From assembly GCA_001824825.1 (NCBI GenBank), contig MHTK01000008.1, forward strand, positions 1-35,492: 35,492 bases of DNA, written 5' to 3'. This document shows positions 9,133-16,949 of the stretch, one piece after another. Origin of the DNA: Candidatus Vogelbacteria bacterium RIFOXYD1_FULL_46_19 (lineage in GTDB: Bacteria; Patescibacteriota; Minisyncoccia; Phycocordibacterales; XYD1-FULL-46-19). The translations under genes and the position numbers were made by a program. The notes below the pieces were generated by a model, which had not been told where the DNA came from, did not search any database, and saw only the letters and a program-made list of their open reading frames with translations. Every line of letters begins with the position of its first letter. The stretch's first letter is position 1.

Positions 9133-10704
9133 TCAGTGGCCGAAGAAACCTCGACCCACCTGATCGGGAATCATGTACAAGACGACGCCGTGCTTGGCAC
9201 ACACCTCAATCGTCGCCTGGTCCTTCACCGAACCACTTGAAGTGAAGATGGCGGTAACACCAGCTTCAATAAGCGTCTGCGGTCCGTCCGGAAACGGGAA
9301 GAAGGAATCGCTGTAAGCCACAGCGCCGGTCACATCGTGTCCGGAACGCCGCGCTCGAGTAACGGCCAAATTTGCCGCCCCGACCCGATCTTGCTGACCG
9401 ACACCATTGCCGATAAGCTGTCCATTTTTCACCAGCGTGATGGTGTTGCTGTTCGAGGTCGAGCCAATGGCCCAGGCGAGCACCATATCGCACTCTTGCA
9501 TCGGGGTCGCCTGTCCATACTTCACAATCACCCCCTGATTGAAGTCGGGAACAAAAGTGTAGTTTGGCTGTGCCAAAAATCCGCCACGAACAAAACGAAA
9601 GCGCGGTGTCTGATCCAGATGGCCAACCAGTTCGTTTAGTAGCGCCGGATTGACGACAAAGCGACACTTGTCGCCCTTGCGACGAAGCATCGCGATGGCG
9701 CCTTCCGTGAAAGCTGGGGCGATAATGCCGTCCAACATTTTGCCGGCCAGCAGTTCACCCAAACCCTCGTCCACTTTAAAGTTCACCAGGACCAGCCCGC
9801 CGAAAATTGCCAGCGGATCGCCCGCCATCATCTTCTTCACCAATTCGGCCCGAATAGGTCCCGCGGCTGCTTCACACGGATTGCCGTGCTTCACGCCGAC
9901 TGCCAGCGAAGTTTTAGCTGCATTGATCGCATAGCCTTCGGCGATGTGAGTCGCCGTCAGAATCAGTCGATCAATATCGCACCAGTTGTTGTAGCTCGGA
10001 GGCGTGCCTTCAATCACTCCAAACTTGTCGAGCGCGAGGGGATCGGGAGTGCCAGTCGAGTAGAGATGCGCCGGTGCCTGCCAGGCATTTTCGCCGTACT
10101 TGCAGGTAGCGACTCGTTCGCCGGAAAATCCGGTGTACTTGCCGTCACTCAAGTATGAAGCCGAAGCCAAGCAATATCTCGCGATTATAAACTCGCCCTT
10201 GGCCCCAAGTTCGTCCACGAAGCCGTTTGCCGGCTCGCCAGCCTTCAGCCAATCGATGACTTTTTGACGGTCCTTCGGATCGCAGATCACGATGCGCCCA
10301 CCTTTGACACCGGAGCGAATCATGGTGGGTCCGCCAATATCCGTCTGCTCAATCACCGACTCCCGAGTACTGCCTGGCCTGGCAATTTCTGCTTCGAGTG
10401 GGTACAGATCAACACCGACCAGATCAAGACGCGGAATGGCGAGACTCGCTAGTTCGGCGATGTCTGCCTCAGTATTCTGCGCCAACAGTCCGGCATGAAC
10501 CTCGCGCGACAGGGTAACTACTCGATGGCCAAGAATTGCTTCCCCGCCAACAAGGTCCGCCACTGGTAGGGCCGAGATGCCATTTGCAGTGAGATGTTTG
10601 AAGGTCCCACCCGAGGCATAGATCGTAAAGCCGAGCTCTACGAGAGCCTGGGCAAATTCGACAATGCCCTCCTTGTGATAGACGGACAACAGTGCATTCC
10701 TCAT
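9133..10704 (-). CDS. purH: bifunctional AICAR formyltransferase/IMP cyclohydrolase
   Basis: IMPCH domain (LLSVYHKEGIVEFAQALVELGFTIYASGGTFKHL) and AICARFT domain (KHGNPCEAA...); SD AAGGAAGGGG before MRNALL. Confidence 0.93.
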   Translation of the reverse strand: MRNALLSVYHKEGIVEFAQALVELGFTIYASGGTFKHLTANGISALPVADLVGGEAILGHRVVTLSREVHAGLLAQNTEADIAELASLAIPRLDLVGVDLYPLEAEIARPGSTRESVIEQTDIGGPTMIRSGVKGGRIVICDPKDRQKVIDWLKAGEPANGFVDELGAKGEFIIARYCLASASYLSDGKYTGFSGERVATCKYGENAWQAPAHLYSTGTPDPLALDKFGVIEGTPPSYNNWCDIDRLILTATHIAEGYAINAAKTSLAVGVKHGNPCEAAAGPIRAELVKKMMAGDPLAIFGGLVLVNFKVDEGLGELLAGKMLDGIIAPAFTEGAIAMLRRKGDKCRFVVNPALLNELVGHLDQTPRFRFVRGGFLAQPNYTFVPDFNQGVIVKYGQATPMQECDMVLAWAIGSTSNSNTITLVKNGQLIGNGVGQQDRVGAANLAVTRARRSGHDVTGAVAYSDSFFPFPDGPQTLIEAGVTAIFTSSGSVKDQATIEVCAKHGVVLYMIPDQVGRGFFGH

Positions 10705-10779
10705 AACTACCCCTTCCTTTAGTTTAATAGACAAAGACCCCTTAACATCGAGAACCTTTCCCGACCACACCTGGAACGT

Positions 10780-10807
10780 ATACTACTCAAAAATTATAAA
10801 AAGACAA
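10780..10807 (-). promoter_or_regulatory. purH promoter TTGTCT-N16-TAGTAT
   Basis: -35/-10 layout with TTTTTGAG before -10, shared with the purB and purC-purE promoters. Confidence 0.6.
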
Positions 10808-10843
10808 GAAAAAAAGATCTGCCTGGTTTTCCAAACAGATCTT
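10806..10843 (-). terminator. intrinsic terminator of purB
   Basis: Minus-strand AGATCTG...CAGATCT followed by TTTTTTC. Confidence 0.75.
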
Positions 10844-10870
10844 CTGACTTTTTCAACTTCGTCATCGCCC

Positions 10871-12298
10871 CTAGCCTTTGAGGTAGGCTTCGGCAGCAGT
10901 GGCGATCTCGAGGGCTTTCATCTTGGCCGCGCCAGTATACAACTCCGGCTTTTCCAACATCTGGAGAGTTTCGGCCGGAATTGCCTCCCAGACCTGGCCC
11001 ATGAACGCGAGGCTGTGCTGGTATTCCAGTGCCCGCTTGGTGGCCTCAAGAAGCGAAACTCCGTTCTTCTTCGAGTACGGCATAGCTGTATGGTTGACCA
11101 GCTCGTGGGCGTCCCCCTCATAGCCCGCCATTTGCAGAGCGATATAGATCGGCTCGGCGAGAATGGCGTCACCTTGGGCTTTAAAGTTTCGCCCCAGCGA
11201 GACTTCGTCGATTGAAAGGCGGGAGATAAATGGTTTACCGCCTACCTCTCGCAACAAAGTGTTGAGCTGATTGACGAGATTGACCACGATGGTCGGAAAA
11301 TCCCGAGCCACCGAACTGCCGACCAAGTCACGCTGATGTTCACTCACCATTGTCGCGAGGACCTTGCCGAATTCAGCTTGATTCTTGAGCCAAGTCCCCT
11401 CGAGGTTCTCGCAATTAATCGGGTTCCTCTTGTGAGCCATGGTCGACGAGCCGACTTGTCCCTGCTCGAAGGGTTCGCCCAGTTCCCCGATCTCCGTCCG
11501 CATCAGATGACGTCCGTCACGTCCGAACTGGCCGAAAGTAGCCGAGAGCTTCACGCAGGCAAACAAGTAATCCGCCAGTGGCTCCGGTGGGAGAATTTGC
11601 GTACTAATGGGCGCGGGTTCCAGACCGAGCTTGGCGAGCACCCGCTCCTCGAAAGTTTTCCCACCGCAGCGTGCCGCGATGCCGAGGCCGACTTGGGCGT
11701 TGTAGACGCCAACCGCACCGGAAATTTTTCCCACCAACTTGGCCGCTGCCCCATTGGCACTTTGAATGTTGGCGAGAATCCGACTGAGAATGGTTGCGAA
11801 CCAAAAACCAACCGTGATCGGCAACGCGTGCTGTCCGTGGGTCCGGCCAATCTGAAGATGGGCCGCCAACAAATGAACCTGTTCGACGAAGTGGCCAATC
11901 ACCTTGTCGGTGAGCCGCCTCACCACCTCATGTCCGCGCACAAACTGCAGCGCACGAGCGGTGTCGAGGGCGTCGTAGCTCGTGAGCGGAACATGGATCC
12001 AGCGCCGAAGCTTCGGGTCCACTTTACTCTGAGCGATCCGCACCCAAGCGCGAATGTCATGCTTGGTCACCCGGCGCTCCATCTCGTCAACGTCGGTCGT
12101 CGGAATATAGAGAAGCTCCTGTGCTACATCCTGCGTAAGCAGGGCTATGTCCGAGGCGGGAATAACTCCGATTTCCGCCAACGTCTTCATAGTGGCAATT
12201 TCCACTTCGGCGACAGCTCCAAACAAGTGGTCGTAGCCGAAACAGTCTTGCAAATCCTTCGGCTGATACCGAGGATTACCGGGCAGAGAAAGATTCAT
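10871..12298 (-). CDS. purB: adenylosuccinate lyase
   Basis: Fumarase/ASL superfamily signature GSSTMAHKRNP; GRTHGQHALPITVGFW. Confidence 0.93.
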   Translation of the reverse strand: MNLSLPGNPRYQPKDLQDCFGYDHLFGAVAEVEIATMKTLAEIGVIPASDIALLTQDVAQELLYIPTTDVDEMERRVTKHDIRAWVRIAQSKVDPKLRRWIHVPLTSYDALDTARALQFVRGHEVVRRLTDKVIGHFVEQVHLLAAHLQIGRTHGQHALPITVGFWFATILSRILANIQSANGAAAKLVGKISGAVGVYNAQVGLGIAARCGGKTFEERVLAKLGLEPAPISTQILPPEPLADYLFACVKLSATFGQFGRDGRHLMRTEIGELGEPFEQGQVGSSTMAHKRNPINCENLEGTWLKNQAEFGKVLATMVSEHQRDLVGSSVARDFPTIVVNLVNQLNTLLREVGGKPFISRLSIDEVSLGRNFKAQGDAILAEPIYIALQMAGYEGDAHELVNHTAMPYSKKNGVSLLEATKRALEYQHSLAFMGQVWEAIPAETLQMLEKPELYTGAAKMKALEIATAAEAYLKG

Positions 12299-12361
12299 AT
12301 CAAGGTTCCCTTCTTTAGTTGAAACTCCCATTCACCAAAACTACCAGACCATCCGCTCCTT

Positions 12362-12389
12362 ATACTATTCAAATATGAAGAAAAAGCAA
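12362..12389 (-). promoter_or_regulatory. purB promoter TTGCTT-N16-TAGTAT
   Basis: Same layout as purH and purC-purE promoters. Confidence 0.6.
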
Positions 12390-12405
12390 ATCTATATAAT
12401 ACTTC

Positions 12406-12433
12406 TTGCTTTTTGTCACTTTTTGAGTAATAT
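12406..12433 (+). promoter_or_regulatory. purC-purE promoter TTGCTT-N16-TAATAT
   Basis: TTGCTT 12406-12411, TAATAT 12428-12433. Confidence 0.6.
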
Positions 12434-12467
12434 GGGCCCCAGACCAGTGGGAATTATCCCCAAAGCT

Positions 12468-12485
12468 GATACGGCTGTCCGTATC
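12468..12485 (+). other. hairpin in purC-purE 5' leader
   Basis: GATACGG-CTGT-CCGTATC, 26 nt before the ATG. Confidence 0.6.
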
Positions 12486-12511
12486 AAGAACCTTAAGAAA
12501 GGACTTAAATT

Positions 12512-13846
12512 ATGAACGTCCTAGATGAATCCTTGTCTCTTCCGCCTATCGCGGAGGGCAAAACCAAGCGGATCTTTAGGTCGACCGCCGACGCGAGAAA
12601 GATCTTCGTGATCTCCAAAGACGACATCACCGCTGGCGACGGCGCCAAACACGACGTCATTAGCGGTAAGGCGCGGCTCGCTACCCAGACCACCTGCAAT
12701 GTCTTTCATCTGTTAAAAACCTGTGGCCTGCCGGTCGCCTTCGATCAGGCAATCCAGCTAATCGGACCCGATGACTCCTTGTGTTACGGCTTTGAAGCGC
12801 CAGCTTGCCAGATGTTACCGTACGAGGTTGTCATCCGGCGTGAAGCGCACGGTTCGTATCTCAAGCGCGCTCCCCATCTTCCGAAAGGCCACTTGTTTCC
12901 TCGTCTGGTGTTGGAGTTCTACCTGAAGACGAGCGGCCGGAGGTGGAAAGAGCACGTACTCGTCTGCGACGATCCATACATGATCCACGATGCGGACGCC
13001 CACGCGATCCGCCTCTACAACCCCAAGGAGCCCAATCTGGCCCAAAGTCCGGCGACGTCTTTCTTGAAACTTGCCGAGGCCGAAGTTTTCACCCAAGACA
13101 ATGAGGCCCTGATTATCGAGCAGATGGGGATCATCGCCCGCCAAACCTTCCTCATCCTCGAGAAAGCTTGGCAACTTCAAGGGGGAAGGTTGGTCGACTT
13201 CAAAGTCGAGTTTGGCCTAAACTCCAGCGGAAACCTGCTACTGGCCGACGTGATCGACAACGACTCGTGGCGAGTGGTGGATAGCGCCGGCGGCTACATT
13301 GACAAACAGGTCTACCGCGATGGTGGCGACCTCAACACGGTGACGGCGAAGTACCAGCAAGTGGCCGAACTCACCAGTCAATTCAACATCCCGTTCCAGC
13401 GCCTGACCTTCTGGCGCGGCTCCGAGAAAGACGACCTCCAGCCTTTCTATGAACCACTGGGCAAGCTGCCTTTGATGCCGGTGGTTACAACGAGCAGGTT
13501 CACTTGTTCGATACACAAGCAGCCGGGCGTCGCCTACAGACAGCTTCAACAGCACCTCCAAGAAGTGCCCGACACGGTCATTGTTGCCTACGTTGGCCGC
13601 TCCAACGGCGCCGGTCCCACTCTATCGGCCAACGCCACCATTCCGGTGATCACCGTCCCGGCCGGCTACCAGGACTTCCCCGACGATATTTGGTCCTCGC
13701 TTCGAGCGCCGTCAAATGTCCCAGTGATGACCGTCCTCGACCCGGCCAATGCCACCCTGGCCGCGCTGCAGATTCTCGCCATGCGTAACCCCTCGATCTA
13801 TGCCGCCTTGCGGTACGAACAGGAAACACGCCTGAGCGACATCTAA
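12512..13846 (+). CDS. PurC (SAICAR synthetase)-PurE (class II-like AIR carboxylase) fusion, PAICS-like
   Basis: N-terminal PurC (EGKTKRIF, VVIRREAHGSYLKR, DFKVEFG, LADVIDNDSWR); C-terminal PurE-like (SIHKQP, VIVAYVGRSNGAGPTLSANATIPVITVP, DDIWSSLRAP). Confidence 0.9.
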   Translation: MNVLDESLSLPPIAEGKTKRIFRSTADARKIFVISKDDITAGDGAKHDVISGKARLATQTTCNVFHLLKTCGLPVAFDQAIQLIGPDDSLCYGFEAPACQMLPYEVVIRREAHGSYLKRAPHLPKGHLFPRLVLEFYLKTSGRRWKEHVLVCDDPYMIHDADAHAIRLYNPKEPNLAQSPATSFLKLAEAEVFTQDNEALIIEQMGIIARQTFLILEKAWQLQGGRLVDFKVEFGLNSSGNLLLADVIDNDSWRVVDSAGGYIDKQVYRDGGDLNTVTAKYQQVAELTSQFNIPFQRLTFWRGSEKDDLQPFYEPLGKLPLMPVVTTSRFTCSIHKQPGVAYRQLQQHLQEVPDTVIVAYVGRSNGAGPTLSANATIPVITVPAGYQDFPDDIWSSLRAPSNVPVMTVLDPANATLAALQILAMRNPSIYAALRYEQETRLSDI

Positions 13847-13866
13847 GGCCGTCGGCCCTCTTACCT

Positions 13867-13908
13867 ACAGCTCCACTAGGACTATCGTCCAACCGGAGCT
13901 GTTTTTTT
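13867..13908 (+). terminator. intrinsic terminator of the purC-purE gene
   Basis: ACAGCTCC...GGAGCTGT followed by TTTTTTT. Confidence 0.85.
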
Positions 13909-13979
13909 GTATTATTAATAAGAATCAAGGCAAACACCGCTAGCGATTATTTCCCCAACACACAGCCACCTCTTACTAT

Positions 13980-14573
13980 TTAACTGAGTAGCCCCAGCGC
14001 CGTCTCCCAAGCCAGGTCGGCCGACTCAAACACCGGATAGCCATACTTTTCGGCTTCAGCTTGGTACCGTGGTCGCTCCACCTCAAAAAAAGTTTTCGCC
14101 TCGAGCCGGATTAATTCCGGCGTCTCACCCCAGCGAGGGTCCGCCAAGTTTCGCTCTAATGTTTCCTCCAAGAATTTACCAATTAGTACCACCCCGGGAA
14201 AAGGCAAGTCCTTTTTAGCTAGATGAGGTAGCAAATTCACACACTCAAAAATAACCGGCCGCTCTTCCAACTCATATTTTTTAATCTCAGCCACCAAAGC
14301 TGGCCACAAGGCTTCCGATTGAGCCACCAAATTTTGCCACTGCTCCTCCGGTGGCACTTGCGTTAAATATTCTTCTTCATTTTTATCCAAATAAAAGTTA
14401 ACCCACTTACGATAGCGCGCGTCTCCGGCTAGTTCCTCCCTGGTGTCGTCTAAAGACACTGCTAAACCTCCGCTTGCCGCCGCCAGCTTCCGCGCCAAGT
14501 ACGATTTTCCACTAGTTGGGATACCCGAAATAAACAGTCTTTTCCCTTGGTGTTTGTCCTCAATCATACTCAA
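13980..14573 (-). CDS. P-loop kinase/AAA-type NTPase
   Basis: Walker A GIPTSGKSYLARKLA; TTG (14573) or ATG (14567) start. Confidence 0.8.
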   Translation of the reverse strand: MSMIEDKHQGKRLFISGIPTSGKSYLARKLAAASGGLAVSLDDTREELAGDARYRKWVNFYLDKNEEEYLTQVPPEEQWQNLVAQSEALWPALVAEIKKYELEERPVIFECVNLLPHLAKKDLPFPGVVLIGKFLEETLERNLADPRWGETPELIRLEAKTFFEVERPRYQAEAEKYGYPVFESADLAWETALGLLS

Positions 14574-14576
14574 ATA

Positions 14577-14702
14577 TTACATCCCTTCCGCTATCTCAAC
14601 CGCATCATCTTCATCGATTCCCATATCAATCAACTCCTCCGCTTGTTCCGCTATATACTCGTCTACTTCATGTTCTTCCATCAATCTTTTGATTTCGTCC
14701 AT
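14577..14702 (-). CDS. 41-aa acidic small protein, not in the ORF track
   Basis: MDEIKRLMEEHEVDEYIAEQAEELIDMGIDEDDAVEIAEGM*, directly upstream of the kinase on the same strand. Confidence 0.55.
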   Translation of the reverse strand: MDEIKRLMEEHEVDEYIAEQAEELIDMGIDEDDAVEIAEGM

Positions 14703-14755
14703 ATTAGTCACTGTTTACAGTTTATAACAAGTCATCATTTTCTCATCACGTTCCC

Positions 14756-14873
14756 CTATTCTCTAATTCCGGCCCGCCTTTTTTTACCACCCACCTCACC
14801 CCCCTCCCCACCCGTCCCCTTATCCCCCAGCCTATTTCTTATTCCCCACTATTCTCTAATTCGCGCGAATAAG
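14756..14873. repeat. composite repeat copy 1: half palindrome + C-rich block + GCGCGAAT palindrome core
   Basis: CTATTCTCTAATTC ... CCACCTCACCCCCCTCCCCACCCGTCCCC ... CTATTCTCTAATTCGCGCGAATAAG. Confidence 0.7.
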
Positions 14874-14954
14874 CAAATATTAAAACAATAAAACCGCCAA
14901 ACACCTGATTATAGAAAATAAAATATTATAATTCTTAACTTACCCGCATGTTTC

Positions 14955-15557
14955 CTAATACTTTTTTCGATATACAACCTCTCGAATTTCATTTTTTGCT
15001 GAAGAAGTAGAAGCTTGGGCTAGAATCAATTTGTCTTCAATAACCTGCCAATCTTTGTAAAGTAAGTCGAGGGAATCGCCATCATCATAAAAAAAAGTTT
15101 TATCTGATTGTCTGTAAAAATCACTGTCACTAGTAAAAATTCTAAAACAATTTAAACCTGACGTTTTGGTATTCTTCTGCAAAACAGCTATAACCTTATG
15201 GAAGTCATTATATGTCAAATGATGGGCAGTGAGAGCAAACAAAATTAAGTCGTACTTAAATTTTACTTTAAAGTCCTCAATAGGAATGATATGGGTCTTT
15301 ATGTGATCAAAATCAGTAACAGCAGTAAATGCATTACTAGAAAAATCAACAGCATCCACAATAAATCCCACATCCGCTAAATATTGCGAAGTTAGACCAT
15401 TACCAGGACCAATATCAAGTGCTCTCCCGTCATTAAAAGTGCAAGAATGTAAAATTTTTTTTAAAAAAATTAAACTAGAATTACCAAAAATGTTGGGGTT
15501 GTCTTGGTAGAGGTTATCATAATAATCTTTTAACCCTATTTTAGACATGTTGACCAC
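14955..15557 (-). CDS. class I SAM-dependent methyltransferase
   Basis: Motif I ALDIGPGNGLTSQYLADVGFIVDAVDFSS; FKYDLILFALTAHHL. Confidence 0.85.
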   Translation of the reverse strand: MVNMSKIGLKDYYDNLYQDNPNIFGNSSLIFLKKILHSCTFNDGRALDIGPGNGLTSQYLADVGFIVDAVDFSSNAFTAVTDFDHIKTHIIPIEDFKVKFKYDLILFALTAHHLTYNDFHKVIAVLQKNTKTSGLNCFRIFTSDSDFYRQSDKTFFYDDGDSLDLLYKDWQVIEDKLILAQASTSSAKNEIREVVYRKKY

Positions 15558-15631
15558 TATAGACTATTTTGATAATGTTTACAAATGTCCAATATGGTGT
15601 TGGATATGGTTCATAAATAAGGAGGACCAGA

Positions 15632-16054
15632 ATGGCTGTGCTTTCCCTCGCACCTTATCCAGACATTAGTCTGGCAAGAGTGATCCCACAAGTTGTAAAG
15701 AAGAATTCCGACTGGAGCGACGAATATTTGGAGAGAGTCCAAGAGGAATACCGTCGGTTCTTGCAACTCTGTAAGACGTACCCGGAACATAAGATTTCGG
15801 CACCCCCAGCCATCGACGAACTCTGGCATGCCCACATGCTAGACAGCGTTCACTACATGAGCGACTGCGACCTATATTTTGGTTATTATCTTCATCACGA
15901 CCCATGTGTCAGTGATGAAGTGGATCTTGAAGGCGGCAACAATACGCTCAAGATTTACACCGAAACATACGGCGTCGAGCCACCTGACATCTGGGTCGGT
16001 CTTATGACTTGTGCCAACCCTGGCCAAGGATGCGGAAGTGTTCCGATCCGCTGA
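15632..16054 (+). CDS. glycine-rich-domain-protein-like (DUF1399-like) small protein
   Basis: IDELWHAHMLDSVHYMSDCDLYFGYYLHHDP; SD AAGGAGG; Cys/Gly tail TCANPGQGCGSVPIR. Confidence 0.65.
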   Translation: MAVLSLAPYPDISLARVIPQVVKKNSDWSDEYLERVQEEYRRFLQLCKTYPEHKISAPPAIDELWHAHMLDSVHYMSDCDLYFGYYLHHDPCVSDEVDLEGGNNTLKIYTETYGVEPPDIWVGLMTCANPGQGCGSVPIR

Positions 16055-16078
16055 AACTTCCATTTAGGAAGATTCACC

Positions 16079-16110
16079 ACGACCTTCCGTTTTTGGGAGG
16101 TCGTTTTTTT
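16079..16110 (+). terminator. intrinsic terminator
   Basis: ACGACCTTCC-GTTTTTG-GGAGGTCGT followed by TTTTTT. Confidence 0.85.
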
Positions 16111-16218
16111 TAAAAAACTACTTCCGACACTTTAACCACAATGAAGTCACTCATTCAAATTCGGCTACGAAACTGGAATTCGAAATCATTAGCGCTATAA
16201 ACCCGCACCTTTTTCAAC

Positions 16219-16301
16219 GCCCCACCTCACCTCCCTCCCCACCCGTCCCCCTTTTCTCTTATTCATACCCTTATACCCTTATTCGCGCGAATTGGAGAAT
16301 A
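16219..16301. repeat. composite repeat copy 2: C-rich block + imperfect palindrome
   Basis: CCCCACCTCACCTCCCTCCCCACCCGTCCCCC ... CTTATTCGCGCGAATTGGAGAATA. Confidence 0.7.
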
Positions 16302-16400
16302 CATCAAGATAAGGATCTTTTTTTAATATTTACAGATCCAAACTTTAGGGCTATACTCCCACCAGAGTTGAATCACAACCTCAAGAAAAGGAGACTGGTC

Positions 16401-16799
16401 ATGGATCATAATATAGATATTACCCGGCAAGAAGTGGAGGAAGCTAGTAACATCTTTATGTCCTACTGGAACACTGGTGACCTGGAGAATGCTTGCGACC
16501 TCTACGCTGAAGACGCTGAGTTTCTCACCGCCGCCCATGGGCGGATCGTAGGGCGAGCTAATATCCTCGCTTACTACCAGTCCCACTATCCGGACCGCGC
16601 CGCCATGGGACGCCTGTCCCTACGGATGGACTCCTGCCGAACAGTTCCGTCATACCCGACTCCGGCGGCCGTCGCCGTCTTCGGATGGAAGCTCATGACC
16701 CCCGGTAGCCCGCCACCGCGCGTTCATACCGGTTTTACACTTGAGTACTACGAGAAGCGCGACGGTCAGCTGTTTCTGCTCTACGACGCCTCCTTGTAG
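16401..16799 (+). CDS. SnoaL-like/NTF2-like domain protein
   Basis: ASNIFMSYWNTGDLENACDLYAEDAEFLTAAHGRIVGRANILAYY; SD AAAAGGAG before the ATG at 16401. Confidence 0.75.
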   Translation: MDHNIDITRQEVEEASNIFMSYWNTGDLENACDLYAEDAEFLTAAHGRIVGRANILAYYQSHYPDRAAMGRLSLRMDSCRTVPSYPTPAAVAVFGWKLMTPGSPPPRVHTGFTLEYYEKRDGQLFLLYDASL

Positions 16800-16818
16800 T
16801 AGAATGCCCCCTCAACCC

Positions 16819-16856
16819 AAAAGAGGCTGCCTCCTATGCAGCCTCTTTTATTTTTT
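16819..16856 (+). terminator. intrinsic terminator
   Basis: AAAGAGGCTGC...GCAGCCTCTTTT then a T run. Confidence 0.85.
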
Positions 16857-16881
16857 AAATTTAAAATCCCCACCTATCCTT

Positions 16882-16913
16882 CTATTCTCTAATTCGCGCG
16901 AATTAGAGAATAG
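16882..16913. repeat. 32-bp perfect palindrome
   Basis: CTATTCTCTAATTCGCGCGAATTAGAGAATAG. Confidence 0.95.
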
Positions 16914-16949
16914 TCTAGTTAATAAAAACTACCATCAATATTTAAGATC

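Noticed and set aside
9266-9667. Multiple antisense or out-of-frame ORFs within purH, purB, purC-purE, pyrF and pyrE (e.g. 9337..9639, 9650..9934, 13650..13937, 19189..19596, 20067..20390)
   Set aside because: Overlap strongly supported genes; low-complexity or Arg/Ser/Pro-rich translations with no domain signal.
11336-12322. 328-aa plus-strand ORF
   Set aside because: Lies wholly antisense to purB; a by-product of GC-rich codon usage, with no recognisable domain.
14547-14891. 114-aa plus ORF
   Set aside because: Translates through the C-rich repeat and palindrome (PPTSPPSPPVPLSPS); antisense to the small acidic ORF/kinase.
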